The notes: generated from the letters alone by a model not told the origin. Counted from the first letter of the stretch, positions 18,744-28,444 are shown. The stretch: DNA of 64,000 nucleotides from Mariniphaga sp041687215 (GCF_041687215.1 NZ_JAWLCI010000007.1:1-64000), one strand, 5' to 3'. Made by a program: numbers and translations.

Positions 18744-19442
18744 ATGAATTTTATACTTGATAATAAGGAAACGGAAAAAACTTTTCAGCAATTGCTGCGC
18801 CAGATTAAGTTGCGGAAGAATGGCGATGTTTCCAATTCATTGAAAAGGCAGGGAATAGCATATAAATTGAACTGGGGAGTTTCGGTGGTAGAATTGCGTG
18901 ATCTTGCAAAAGAAATAAAGCCGGATCATCTGCTTTCACTCAAACTCTGGAACAAGCAGTGGCGCGAAACCATGATTCTGGCCACCTTGCTCGATGAACC
19001 GGAAAAAGTAACAGAAGAGCAGATGGATTTCTGGACTAAAAGTTTTGAAAATCGCGAAATAGCTGAGCAGGCATCGGCCAATCTTTGGGTGAAAACCAAA
19101 TTTGCATTTGCCAAAGCCATTGAATGGAGCCGAGGCAAAAAACACCTGGTGCGTTTTACCGGAATTCACCTGATGGGACGTTTGGCACTAACCCAAAAAA
19201 ATGCCATTGACGAAATGTTTGAACCGTTTTTTGAAGAACTGGCGGTTTTGGGGAAAGATCCACGATTGAATGCTGTAATTTACAGGACTCTGATTGTTCT
19301 GGGAAACCGGTCGAAATGGCTCAATGGCCAGGCGGTTGAACTGGCAAAAACCTTTCAAATGTGTGAACAGGAAGATACGGTGAAACTGGGCGAAACGCTT
19401 TTGGAAGAGTTGACTTCAAATTATATTCCATTTAAAAAATAA
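18744..19442 (+). CDS. DNA alkylation repair (AlkD-like) HEAT-repeat protein
   Basis: A 232-residue all-helical protein. The stretches WGVSVVELRDLAKEI, LWNKQWRETMILATLL and ASANLWVKTKFAFAKA fit the HEAT-like AlkD/AlkC family. Some members excise alkylated bases without base flipping and others bind DNA only. Whether the catalytic Asp and Trp cleft is complete cannot be judged here. It starts 42 bp after the flippase gene and ends 10 bp before the DUF502 gene. Confidence 0.7.
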   Translation: MNFILDNKETEKTFQQLLRQIKLRKNGDVSNSLKRQGIAYKLNWGVSVVELRDLAKEIKPDHLLSLKLWNKQWRETMILATLLDEPEKVTEEQMDFWTKSFENREIAEQASANLWVKTKFAFAKAIEWSRGKKHLVRFTGIHLMGRLALTQKNAIDEMFEPFFEELAVLGKDPRLNAVIYRTLIVLGNRSKWLNGQAVELAKTFQMCEQEDTVKLGETLLEELTSNYIPFKK

Positions 19443-19452
19443 CAGAAAATCC

Positions 19453-20058
19453 ATGTTTAAAAAAATCATACAATACTTTTTGCAGGGAGTTTTACTGGTA
19501 GCGCCGGTGGTTATTGTCATGTACATTCTTTATTCCTTGTTTGTTTCGGTTGACGGCTGGCTGAATGACAAAATTTCACCGCTTATCGGATTTAATATTC
19601 CCGGCCTCGGAATTATAATTCTGTTTATTTCGCTTACATTTTTAGGGTTCCTTGGCCAAACTGCTTTAATAAAGCCATTGAAAAGAATTGCCGGAAAATT
19701 AATCAAACGGATTCCGTTGCTGAACCTACTCTATTCTTCCATTAACGACCTTTTTTCGGCTTTTGTGGGTAAGGAGAAAAAGTTTAACGTTCCGGTTAAG
19801 GTGCTTTTTAATGCAGAAAACAATCTTTGGAAACTGGGTTTTGTTACAAAAGAAACTATGAAAGTAATTGACAACGAGGAACTGGCAGCCGTTTATTTTC
19901 CGCATTCTTACAACTTTTCAGGCGAATTGTATTTGGTTCCCAAAAACCGGCTTCACTACCTGAAACTTTCACCGTCAGAAGTAATGAAGTTTATTGTTTC
20001 AGGAGGAGTCACCCGGTTTGAAAATATGGAACGTGTTGAGTTGGACAAAGAATTATAA
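19453..20058 (+). CDS. DUF502 family membrane protein
   Basis: 201 residues with two N-terminal membrane helices (about 8-28 and 50-70) and a soluble C-terminal domain. The stretch LKRIAGKLIKRIPLLNLLYSS, just after the second helix, is the typical DUF502 signature. The function of the family is not established. The gene ends 4 bp before the HAD gene. Confidence 0.85.
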   Translation: MFKKIIQYFLQGVLLVAPVVIVMYILYSLFVSVDGWLNDKISPLIGFNIPGLGIIILFISLTFLGFLGQTALIKPLKRIAGKLIKRIPLLNLLYSSINDLFSAFVGKEKKFNVPVKVLFNAENNLWKLGFVTKETMKVIDNEELAAVYFPHSYNFSGELYLVPKNRLHYLKLSPSEVMKFIVSGGVTRFENMERVELDKEL

Positions 20059-20062
20059 ATTT

Positions 20063-20716
20063 ATGCTGAATAAAAAACTCACATCATTTGGTGCTGTTAT
20101 TTTCGATATGGACGGGGTTTTGGTGAATTCCGAGCCTTTTTATGTGGAAGTGGAACAAACCAACTTCCGGCAGTTGGGACTGGATATTTCAGAAGAAGAA
20201 CACCAAACCTACCAGGGAACTGCAACTGACCGGATGTGGCAATTGATTAAGGAACGGCACGGAATTGACCAGCCGGTGGATGAGCTGGTGGAAATGACCA
20301 ACAACCTGGTTACACCGTATTTCAATTCGCTCGAAAAAATGGAGCCAATGCCCGGTGTTAAAAATCTAATCGAAAAACTGAAGGGAAAAGGAATTCCGCT
20401 TGCCCTGGCTTCTTCTTCCTATTTTGATGTCATTGAAATCATTTTGCAGAAAACCGAACTGAAAAAATATTTCGATGTGGTGGTTAGCAGCCAAATGGCC
20501 GGCGCAAGCAAACCCGAACCGGATATTTTTTTGTTGACAGCCAAAAAACTTGGTATTCCACCCGAAAAATGCATCGTTATTGAAGATTCTACCAATGGAA
20601 TAAAAGCAGCCAAAGCTGCGGGTATGTTTTGTATTGCCTTTGCCGGTCCGGGCTCGGAGTTGCAGGATCAAGCCCAGGCGGATGTGATTATTAAGGATTT
20701 TGGGGAACTGGGTTGA
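20063..20716 (+). CDS. HAD superfamily phosphatase (beta-phosphoglucomutase-like)
   Basis: 217 residues from the ATG at 20063. The frame is open upstream to 19994, but that part overlaps DUF502 and lacks family similarity. Motif I is IFDMDGVLVNSEP, motif II is ALASSS, motif III is the Lys in ASKPEPD, and motif IV is VIEDSTNGIKAA. A four-helix cap lies between motifs I and II, as in phosphoglycolate phosphatase, beta-PGM and sugar-phosphate phosphatases. The substrate is probably a small phosphorylated sugar. Confidence 0.85.
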   Translation: MLNKKLTSFGAVIFDMDGVLVNSEPFYVEVEQTNFRQLGLDISEEEHQTYQGTATDRMWQLIKERHGIDQPVDELVEMTNNLVTPYFNSLEKMEPMPGVKNLIEKLKGKGIPLALASSSYFDVIEIILQKTELKKYFDVVVSSQMAGASKPEPDIFLLTAKKLGIPPEKCIVIEDSTNGIKAAKAAGMFCIAFAGPGSELQDQAQADVIIKDFGELG

Positions 20717-20820
20717 TTTTTAAATATTTAGGTCGAAAAATTATAGATTTTTCCAACTTGTGCCTTAAAGATTTATTAATCAATGTATTAATTCGCTGGC
20801 GCTAATGGAAAAATGTTTTT

Positions 20821-20850
20821 GACCTCAGCGAGGTCTGATATTTATAGAAA
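20821..20850 (-). repeat. Short hairpin repeat, copy 1
   Basis: On the minus strand this reads TTTCTATAAATATCA followed by the hairpin GACCTC-GCT-GAGGTC (20835-20821). It matches the element at 31138-31166 in both leader (TTTCTATAAA) and hairpin. It is probably a dispersed REP-like sequence. Confidence 0.55.
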
Positions 20851-20870
20851 AGGTCAGTTTGCAGGGAATA

Positions 20871-20889
20871 CGACTCCAGCCAGGAGTCG
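20871..20889. repeat. Short hairpin CGACTCC/GGAGTCG
   Basis: A 7-bp perfect stem CGACTCC / GGAGTCG with loop AGCCA. It sits between two copies of the TTTCTATA-type hairpin repeat and has the same size and style, so it may be a variant of the same element. Confidence 0.4.
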
Positions 20890-20910
20890 AACGAACATCG
20901 TGCAACAAAT

Positions 20911-20940
20911 TTTCTATAGACATGTAATCCCTCCGGGATT
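20911..20940 (+). repeat. Short hairpin repeat, copy 2
   Basis: The leader TTTCTATAGACATGT is followed by the palindrome AATCCC-TCC-GGGATT. It has the same leader as the copy at 31138-31166 with a different palindrome. Confidence 0.55.
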
Positions 20941-21088
20941 TTAGAAACTTGGAGCAAAACTTTTTTGATGCTTGAGGTAACCTGAATGAAATATTTTATT
21001 GGTAATTTTCTGAAAACCAGTACTTTTAAATATACTCTCGGATTTTACTCAATGCACTGAGTAAAATTACTCAATACACTGAGCAAAC

Positions 21089-22234
21089 TCAATCTCCCAA
21101 GAAATACTCAAAAAACCGGTAAATCTGTTCATTCGATTCCTCGTTGGGGGAGTGTTCCGGGCGGTTGGTCATGGCCACGCGATTGTTGTAACCCAATAAT
21201 TTGTTTACGGCAATGGTGTGATTTAGCGCTTTCCAGCGATCAGGCGGGTCGGATGAACCTCCCGAAACCAGGAACGGACGTGGTGCCATCAGGGCGTGAA
21301 GTTCATGGAGGTCGTAACCTTCTTTTACCAACTTTGGATAAAGGCCTTTTGCATTTTCTGTCATGCCTGTTTTGCGCCAGGTATCGTTCCACGGTGGCGG
21401 ATAATAGCCCAAATACCAAGGTTCCCAGTAATTTACTGCTGATCCTTTTGTTTCGTCAAAAACAATTCCCGGGTCGGACCATACGGCACATGCAAACTTT
21501 TCAAACAAACAGGAGGCAAACATAGCCCACTTCCCGCCAAACGAGTGGCCGACAATTCCAATGAGGGTGGAGTCCACTTCTTCAACTTTTGTCAGCACAT
21601 ACCAGGCATTGGCGGCTGCATACGCCAGCATCGACAAAGGTTGTACTTCCGCGTTTTCGATGGACGGATAATAAAGCGAATAGGTTTTATTCGCAGTTGT
21701 CTCGGTTGTGCCTATTGAAAGGGTGACAAATCCGCGTTTGGCAAGCTGGTAGGCAAAATCCCGGTCTGGTTTGTCCAGTCCAATGGCCGTTTCAGGTTCG
21801 TAAAAAACAGTGATTACTGCCGGCTTTTTCCCCTCCCCGTCCGGAATTAACAAATACCCTTCGGTTGTTTCGTTTGGAAGCCACCGAAACTGGACTTTGT
21901 GTTGGGTGAAGTTTTCTCTTTTTGTGGTTTCCAGAATTTCAAATGACTGATCGGTAATCAGTTCCGGCCATTCACCCATCATTTCGTGCCAGCGATTGAG
22001 AATTTCTTTCCTTCTGGCTGGCCATTCTTTTACCGAGGTTACAGATTTACCATTGTAAAATTTTAAAGGAGAACGAAATTCTCCAAATTCATTCCGAAAT
22101 TCTTCAGGAGGAGAAAAGTAAGGGGCGATTTGTTCCCATAGCTTTTCTTTGTTTGGCTTTTGAATGTTTTGCCCTGTTGCCGGAATAGTTTGAAAAATTG
22201 AAAACAGAATTGTGAATATCAACAGAAATCGCAT
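21089..22234 (-). CDS. Exported alpha/beta hydrolase (acetylxylan esterase/dienelactone hydrolase-like)
   Basis: 381 residues with a signal peptide (MRFLLIFTILFSIFQ, cut near ATGQN). The nucleophile elbow is GHSFGGKWAM (about residue 229) and the probable catalytic His is in RPEHSPNEE near the C-terminus. It belongs to the large secreted alpha/beta-hydrolase group that includes carbohydrate acetyl esterases. It lies 11 bp after the CE15-like gene and is the last gene of the minus-strand carbohydrate locus, so a role in removing ester decorations from a glycan is likely but unproven. Confidence 0.75.
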   Translation of the reverse strand: MRFLLIFTILFSIFQTIPATGQNIQKPNKEKLWEQIAPYFSPPEEFRNEFGEFRSPLKFYNGKSVTSVKEWPARRKEILNRWHEMMGEWPELITDQSFEILETTKRENFTQHKVQFRWLPNETTEGYLLIPDGEGKKPAVITVFYEPETAIGLDKPDRDFAYQLAKRGFVTLSIGTTETTANKTYSLYYPSIENAEVQPLSMLAYAAANAWYVLTKVEEVDSTLIGIVGHSFGGKWAMFASCLFEKFACAVWSDPGIVFDETKGSAVNYWEPWYLGYYPPPWNDTWRKTGMTENAKGLYPKLVKEGYDLHELHALMAPRPFLVSGGSSDPPDRWKALNHTIAVNKLLGYNNRVAMTNRPEHSPNEESNEQIYRFFEYFLGD

Positions 22235-22245
22235 ACCTGAATTTT

Positions 22246-23439
22246 TTATTTCCTGTCAAAATAAACATCGGCAAACCGGATAAATTGCTGCCAGTCGTAA
22301 GGCGTCATGTTGTGTTTGCCTTCGCGGTTGTGAAAACCCATGTGGGGTCGAATGATTTGTTCGTTTACATCCGGCATTTCGGGTGGCAGATTGGTTTCCA
22401 ATCCGTAAAGGTTGAAAACAGGTTGCGCCTTTTTTAAACCCAGATACTGGCCTTTGGGATCGGCCCATAAATCTTCGGCAGCGCTGGCCACATAAACAGC
22501 CCGCGGGACAATCAGCGCAATCAGCATGTGTTGGTCAACCGGCAGTTTGTCTTCATTTCCGGCATACTGTCGGTAATTGGGGCAAAACCAGTAGGGAAAG
22601 TTGGTTGTAATCCGATCCACGGTTTCTCCGAAATTTCTTCGCGAAAGCGCAGCGCCCGAGTTCCCCGATTCGTTGGAAACGGTAATGGCTACGCGTTTAT
22701 CCTGCGCTCCAAACCACAACGAAGATTTGCCTCCGCGCGAGTGACCCACCGAAATAATTTTTGTGGCATCAACCGATTTGTCTTTTTCAAAATAATCAAT
22801 AGCCCGGGCGGCACCCCAACCCCAGGCGCCCAATCCACGCATTCCGTTGTCCATTTTAATTTGTTCGGGATAAAGTTGGTCCAGAATTCCTTCGGTAAAC
22901 TTCACTTTATCGTCGGGCGAAACATCAATCACATCGAAGCCGGAAATTCCGTAACCGGCTTCAATTACCTCTTCTGCCGGCCAGAAACCGTCTTTGTTTT
23001 GACGGGTTACATCCATGGTTTTAATTCCCCTGTGGTTGATGACCAAAAACATCGGAACTGGTTTTTTTACCTTGTTGGGTGTAAACATTAAAAGGTTCAT
23101 GGTCACCGATTTCCGGTTTCGGGTGACGGTTATGGCAACTTCTTTCAGGGTGGCTTTCCCATCCATCGCCTTTTTATCTTGTTTTATTACCTTAAATTTG
23201 ATGTCGTCAAAATCTTTGGGAATCTGCCCGTAAACGTGGTCTTCAAATAGTTTGAGGATTTCAGGGCGACGAATTTTTTCCCATTGCTCCGGAGTTGAAA
23301 CGGTTTGTCCGTTTTCTGTAATTAACAATTCAGGAAGTAGATATTCGCCCACTTTTGATTCGTCGTAGTTCTGGGCGTAACCCATTTTGAGTGAGGAGAA
23401 TAAAATCAGGAAAATAAAGAATTTTTTTAGATTTTTCAT
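22246..23439 (-). CDS. Glucuronoyl-esterase-like protein (CE15)
   Basis: 397 residues with a signal peptide (MKNLKKFFIFLILFSS, cut after YAQ). The motif GHSRGGK (about residue 230) corresponds to the CE15 nucleophile signature G-C-S-R-x-G-K, with His in place of Cys. Downstream are ESGNSGAALSRRNFGET, then KLPVDQHMLIALIVPR and EDLWADP, and near the end GKHNMTPYDW with the probable catalytic His. All follow the CE15 order. CE15 enzymes cleave the ester between 4-O-methyl-glucuronic acid and lignin alcohols. Related bacterial members act on other uronate esters, so the exact substrate is open. Confidence 0.82.
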   Translation of the reverse strand: MKNLKKFFIFLILFSSLKMGYAQNYDESKVGEYLLPELLITENGQTVSTPEQWEKIRRPEILKLFEDHVYGQIPKDFDDIKFKVIKQDKKAMDGKATLKEVAITVTRNRKSVTMNLLMFTPNKVKKPVPMFLVINHRGIKTMDVTRQNKDGFWPAEEVIEAGYGISGFDVIDVSPDDKVKFTEGILDQLYPEQIKMDNGMRGLGAWGWGAARAIDYFEKDKSVDATKIISVGHSRGGKSSLWFGAQDKRVAITVSNESGNSGAALSRRNFGETVDRITTNFPYWFCPNYRQYAGNEDKLPVDQHMLIALIVPRAVYVASAAEDLWADPKGQYLGLKKAQPVFNLYGLETNLPPEMPDVNEQIIRPHMGFHNREGKHNMTPYDWQQFIRFADVYFDRK

Positions 23440-23443
23440 GTTC

Positions 23444-24481
23444 TTAATCTTTTGAAATCATGGAATGCGTTTTGGCCGACTGATAAATATCGAGAATTAA
23501 GGCTACCGATTTACGGGCTTCTTCACCATCTATTTCAAACGGGCGTTTTTCTTCGATGGCCTGAATAAAGGCCGTCAGGTTTTTAGCGTGGTTTTCATAC
23601 GTCATCGCTGCCGGGTCGGCCACTCCGCCACCACCTTCAATCACACCATACTTCTGAATAATTTTGTCATCTTCTTCGCGCATTTCGGCAAACTGCCACA
23701 CCTGTAAACTGTTTTCCACCAAAACGATGGTGCCTTTTGTTCCGGTTATTTCCAGGCGGCGAAATTGTCCGGGAAAAGAAGCTGTCGTTCCGTAAATTAC
23801 GCCAAGGGCTTTGTTTTCAAACTGAAGAACACCTACAGCCGTATCTTCCGCTTCAATTTGCGGATGTCCCACGTTCGACGTAAACGCGCCCAGCCGTTCA
23901 ACCGGTCCCATCATATACAACAACAGGTCAACCATGTGGATGGCCTGGTTCATTAACGCACCGCCGCCGTCGAGTTCCCAGGTGCCGTGCCAGCCTTCAT
24001 AGTAGGCATCGTTGCGCCACCACGGAACATACACCGCAGCGTAGGTAATTGTACCCAGCCGGTTTTTTTCGATGGCCTGTTTTATGATTTGAGTGGTTTC
24101 GTTGTATCTGAAGTTGAAAATTCCACCCAGCCACGTTCCTGCTTTTTTATGTGCTTCAATCATCCGGTCAATGCGGTCGAGTTGAATTTCCAATGGTTTT
24201 TCACACAGCACGTGCTTCCCCTGCTTGGCCGCTTCAATGGCAGGATCTTCGTGAGCGCCGCTGGGTGTGGCAATCATTACCAAATCCACATCGTCCGACT
24301 GTAACATACTTTGATAAGTTTCCCAGTGCTTCACGTTAAACTTTTCCGCCATTTTTTTTGCTTTTTCAGGCCTGATATTGCAAAAGCCCGCCAACTGCGC
24401 ATTGGACAGCGACTGAACAGCCTGTGCATGAAAATCAGCTATCATGCCAGTTCCGATAATTCCTATTTTCCAGGTTTTCAT
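23444..24481 (-). CDS. Gfo/Idh/MocA family oxidoreductase (cytoplasmic)
   Basis: 345 residues. The Rossmann motif GIIGTGMIADFHAQA is at the N-terminus with no signal peptide, the EKP motif is in LCEKPLE (about residue 95), and the substrate-domain His is in GGALMNQAIHMVDLL (about residue 180). It should be an NAD(P)-dependent sugar or inositol dehydrogenase or a related enzyme. It ends 4 bp before the CE15 gene and is separated by 84 bp from the disrupted esterase gene. Confidence 0.88.
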   Translation of the reverse strand: MKTWKIGIIGTGMIADFHAQAVQSLSNAQLAGFCNIRPEKAKKMAEKFNVKHWETYQSMLQSDDVDLVMIATPSGAHEDPAIEAAKQGKHVLCEKPLEIQLDRIDRMIEAHKKAGTWLGGIFNFRYNETTQIIKQAIEKNRLGTITYAAVYVPWWRNDAYYEGWHGTWELDGGGALMNQAIHMVDLLLYMMGPVERLGAFTSNVGHPQIEAEDTAVGVLQFENKALGVIYGTTASFPGQFRRLEITGTKGTIVLVENSLQVWQFAEMREEDDKIIQKYGVIEGGGGVADPAAMTYENHAKNLTAFIQAIEEKRPFEIDGEEARKSVALILDIYQSAKTHSMISKD

Positions 24482-24565
24482 ATATTTTGAGTTTTAAATC
24501 ATTTTTACAAACCGGATTACATCAACCCCTAAATTAAAAAAATCAACCGAACCTCAAGGCTTATT

Positions 24566-26947
24566 TCAAAACTTCCGGCTCAGCCATTCATACATTGTTT
24601 CTCTCATTTCCGGCGAAAACCGGTTAATATCCCAAGGGATTTGAAGTTGAATGTTTTCCGGTTTTTCAAACAGTGTGTAAACCTGCTCTGCTTCGTTTAC
24701 CGCTGTTTTTATGTCCTGCAAATGGGCATCTTTGTCGAATTCGGGTGCAATAATCAGAATCGGCCGTGGTGCGATGCTGGCTGTGATTTCATGAAAATCA
24801 ACCGGAATACGCGATTCTTTTTCCACGAAAAATCCGAGCCGTGGTTGCAAACCGTGCAGGTGCGAGTAAGTTTTAATTCCCTCTGTTCCGCGGTCCAACG
24901 TATTGGTTCGCATGGGCGTGAAGCCGGCTACTGAAACCACTCCGGCAATGCGTTCATCGGTGGCAGCGGCGTATAATCCCACAGTGGCTCCCAGCGAGTA
25001 ACCGGCAACAATTATGCAGTTACGGTCGATAAAATCGAGGTTTACCAGTGCATCCACAGCACCTTTGGTATCGGTAACCATTTTTCCCAATTTCGACCAG
25101 TGTGGGTACCGTTCGTAAAAACGAGTGGCTTCCTCAATCCGGTTTCCGAAACCCAGCATGTCGTAAGTGAAAACAGCAAATCCCTGTTCCGTTAACTCCT
25201 GCAGCAGCGATTCCATTTGGTGATAGGAATTGAACCCTTTGGAATAATCGTATTCGTACAAATAAATAACCACCGGAAGGTTGGTGCTTTTTATTTTCCC
25301 TTTATCGTTTAGCGGATAATAGAGGTAGCCGAAAAGCTGGTCGCCAAAACCGTTGTAGGGACTGACGGGCATCACGCCCATTTTTTCAGTTCCGCGTGGG
25401 CGTGTCAGGAACGTGCCAAAACTGTCTTCACCTCTTCCTGCTTTTTGCAAACTTCCCGGTCCCGGATTGGTAACTCCCGGAGGTTCGTCGCCTAAAACCC
25501 AGGCAATCTGTTTCAGAATTTCGCTTTTTTGATTCTTCCATTCAGCTATTGAGCCTGCTTTCAGTAAGTTTTCAGTTTTTTCAGGGTAGGAGAGCGGGTT
25601 CACTTTTTCTCCGCTTAATGCAACCCATTCTTCAAAAGAATAGGGGCAATGCAAACGGTTTTCGGGTTGATGGTTGCTTCGTTCAAACACAAAATCGAAA
25701 AAGTCAATGTATTCTTCCATATCCCGGGCACTCACCCCATGTTCGCCGTAACGCGTTCGGATCGCGATGTTTTTTCCTGCATCCAGAAAATCATACACTT
25801 TTTGGCTTGCATGGTAAGCTTGTTCAATGGCCCAGATATTACTTGCTCCTTCGGTCAGAGCCGTACTTAACATCAGGCCTCGGGGGGCAATCAATGCCAT
25901 AAACGAATTCTGGTCAATTGGAAGTTTGTGTTCGTTGCCGATAAAAAACCGCAGTCGAGGGTGTAGCCACGATGGCCGGGCACTGGCAAGCAGCGCAATG
26001 TCTTCGATGTCGTAATTGAAAGAAGTGTAACGCCACGGAACTTCAGCGCCTGTGCCGCCGCTGCTGGGAATGCAGGCGGAAATTCGTTCGTCAAAAGCTG
26101 CTGCCATGAGCGACGTTTTTCCGTTTCGCGAGTGCCCGGTCAGCGCTATTTTTCCCTTATCGACTTCTGGCAGGGTGAATAAATAGTCGATTGCCCGTGA
26201 AGCGCCCCAGGCTCTGCGCATAAGACGGGTCCAGTCGTATTCTCCGGCCCAGATTTCCGCATATTTTTCGGTGTCGTCTTTGGAGTCGGCGCCGGCATAA
26301 ATTCAGCCAATATACCCACGCCTGACAGCCACTTGTGCCCATTCGCGGTGGTTCCACTGCGTAAGGAAAACCGGCAAAGGACCTTCGCCCGGAGGAATCA
26401 TCACTTCCAGTGTCAGCTTTGCCTGGTGTTCCGGCCCAAATGAAAGTTCAACCGTTTGCAACCGGACTTTCCCATCCATTTTTTCGCTTAGAACTTCTGC
26501 CTTCAAATTGTCGGGCGCTGGCGGAAACGTGCCGGTAATGTAATGCTGAAGCTGCTCTTGCATCCATCCCCGTTTTTCCTGCCATTGTTCAGCAGTTTTC
26601 ACCGGGATGTTTTTCCCATCTTCATCAATAATTAAAGGATTAGGTAGAAACGGCAGCGAAGGCATCTGGTCAAAATCGGGTGGCAGTTCGCCGGTGCGTT
26701 CCAGCCAATCGGTAAAAGTTCGGTCTAAAAAGGAAAGCCTGCCCCGGTCGTCAAACGCACTGTTTTCGTTGAGCTGGTCGGGAGGCAACACCTTCAGAAT
26801 TAATTCCAAGCTGGCCTTTTGTTTTTCCTCGATTGATGATTCCTGCTGTTTGCTGTTCCTTTGGGCAAAACCTAAAGAAGTCAGCATTAAAAAAGCGATA
26901 ACAAGAGGTGTTGTTTTTCCGGGAAAGATGAAATGATTCCGCTTCAT
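24566..26947 (-). pseudogene. Two-domain exported esterase gene with an in-frame TGA
   Basis: One reading frame of 793 codons interrupted only by TGA at 26305-26303. The first part (26947-26306, 214 codons) has a signal peptide and the start of a CE15-like fold, ending WAQVAVRRGYIG. After the TGA the same frame continues IYAGADSKDDTEKYAEIWAG and reaches MRRAWGASRAIDYL. The second part carries the CE15 nucleophile GHSRNGK and a further alpha/beta-hydrolase domain with AGYSLGATVG. No frameshift is needed. Causes could be a true nonsense mutation, a consensus error or, less likely, UGA read-through; the residue is expected to be an ordinary core position, perhaps Cys or Trp. If the TGA is real, two fragments remain, with an internal ATG at 26221 for the second. 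Confidence 0.8.
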
Positions 26948-26953
26948 GGTGAA

Positions 26954-27712
26954 TTATTTTAGTTTTGAAGCCGAACCTTCGTCCAAATACAAAACACAAT
27001 CCGGGTGGGTTCGTAAAATGGTAGCTGGACAGGCTGTTGAAATTTCGGCATTCAGCGTGTTGAAAACGGCTTCGGCTTTGCGCTCGTCGGGCACCACACA
27101 ACTGATAGCTTTACAACCCATAATGGCCGGAATGGTAAGTGACAGCGCATGGGTTGGCACATCGTCGAATGTGGAAAACCACCCTTCACCCAACTGTTGT
27201 TTGCGGCAGGCTTCGTCGAGTTCCACCACTTTTACCAGTTTCGGATCGTTGAAATCGGCTACCGGCGGGTCGTTAAAAGCAATGTGTCCGTTTTCGCCAA
27301 TGCCGATGCAGGCAATGTCGATGGGATGCGATTTCAGCAGGTTTTCGTACCGCAAAACTTCGGCTTCGGCATCAACCGCATCGCCGTTGAGGTAATGCAC
27401 CTGCTTGGGCTGAACCTTATTTAATATTCTTTCCTTCAAATATTTGCGAAAACTGGCCGGATGCGTAACCGGCATATCTTTATACTCATCGAGATGAAAA
27501 ACCGTGATTTTTTCCCATTCGATTGCCTGATTTTGAAGGTGTTCCAAAAATTGAAACTGTGATGCACCGGTAGCCAGAATCAGGTTGACAAACCCTTTTT
27601 CAGATACAGCAGCATTTAATTTTTTAGCTACGGAAATGGCCGCAGCATTTCCCATTTCGTCTTTGTTTGCAAAGATTTTTACATTGAGTTTTTCTTTACT
27701 TATTTCTTTCAT
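26954..27712 (-). CDS. nagB: Glucosamine-6-phosphate deaminase
   Basis: 252 residues. The substrate loop LATGASQFQF, the conserved FHLDEY and the catalytic GIGENGHIAFNDPP are all present, and the length is normal for NagB. It converts glucosamine-6-phosphate to fructose-6-phosphate and ammonia in the cytoplasm. It ends 6 bp before the start of the esterase gene, and its ATG shares one base with the stop of the preceding outer-membrane protein gene. Its partner deacetylase-like gene lies 2.2 kb upstream but seems to encode an exported protein. Confidence 0.9.
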   Translation of the reverse strand: MKEISKEKLNVKIFANKDEMGNAAAISVAKKLNAAVSEKGFVNLILATGASQFQFLEHLQNQAIEWEKITVFHLDEYKDMPVTHPASFRKYLKERILNKVQPKQVHYLNGDAVDAEAEVLRYENLLKSHPIDIACIGIGENGHIAFNDPPVADFNDPKLVKVVELDEACRKQQLGEGWFSTFDDVPTHALSLTIPAIMGCKAISCVVPDERKAEAVFNTLNAEISTACPATILRTHPDCVLYLDEGSASKLK

Positions 27713-28395
27713 TATTTGTTTGATTTATTTCGTTTAAATATGTAAGCGACAGATAAAAACGGGCCCAATTCAATATTGGAAAATTTATAGTCATTTGCCA
27801 TTGAATCCGGCTTTTTGCTGTCCTTTTCAATCGTATTTTGAAATTTGGCAGAAAGTGAAACTTTGAAGTTTTCTTTTATAAATGCAGAGATGCCCGTTGC
27901 CCCTGAAAAATAGTGCAAATCAGAAATTCTAGTGCTCGTATATTTTCCACCACTTGGAGCAGTTTCATTGGTTTTTTCATTTGCTCTTCCAAGTCCTCCT
28001 GAAAGTTCGATAAATGGCAAAATCCGGTTAATTTCAAATTCTTTTCTGATGAAAATTCCTGCTGATGAATTTCGGTATCTGGAGTAATCTTTCATCGAAT
28101 AACCAAATGCCTGAAAATCCAGACCAACAGCAACTGATTCAAATAGTTGATATCCAACGCGAGGTGCAACAGACCAGGAAAAAGTACTATGTTTATATTC
28201 GCTGGTACTGTTTGGATGGTAATAAACGCTGTTGGTTTTATTAAAAGAGATGCCTGTTTTACCCATAAAATTGATGTAATCTCCCCCTCCGAAAAGTTTT
28301 ACACCGGTTTCTGCAAAAAAACTCCCTTTTTCATTTTGTGCAGCTAAACAGGTTGTTGTAAATACTAGTACAAAAAGAATTTTTACGAATTTCAT
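27712..28395 (-). CDS. Small outer-membrane beta-barrel protein
   Basis: 227 residues with a signal peptide (MKFVKILFVLVFTTT, cut after CLAAQ). Alternating hydrophobic and polar strands with aromatic girdle residues run to the end, as in OmpW/OmpA-like porin-family proteins of eight to ten strands. No enzymatic motif is seen. It overlaps nagB by one base. The ligand or role is unknown. Confidence 0.7.
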   Translation of the reverse strand: MKFVKILFVLVFTTTCLAAQNEKGSFFAETGVKLFGGGDYINFMGKTGISFNKTNSVYYHPNSTSEYKHSTFSWSVAPRVGYQLFESVAVGLDFQAFGYSMKDYSRYRNSSAGIFIRKEFEINRILPFIELSGGLGRANEKTNETAPSGGKYTSTRISDLHYFSGATGISAFIKENFKVSLSAKFQNTIEKDSKKPDSMANDYKFSNIELGPFLSVAYIFKRNKSNK

Positions 28396-28444
28396 GATTT
28401 AGCTGTTATAATTTTTAGGTTATCATGACAAATATTCAAGTTTA

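Larger units (their letters stand above)
20717..21088. other. Intergenic region of 372 bp with hairpin repeats
   Basis: This stretch lies between convergent gene ends and holds no credible gene. It contains three short hairpin elements (20821-20850, 20871-20889 and 20912-20940) and two tandem 22-bp-period copies of ACTCAATRCACTGAG (21047-21084) just before the esterase stop codon. The hairpins are annotated separately. Confidence 0.7.

Noticed and set aside
26303..26305. Selenocysteine at the in-frame TGA
   Set aside because: The site is not a catalytic position, no SECIS-like hairpin was identified just downstream, and the machinery cannot be checked in this window; mutation or error is simpler.
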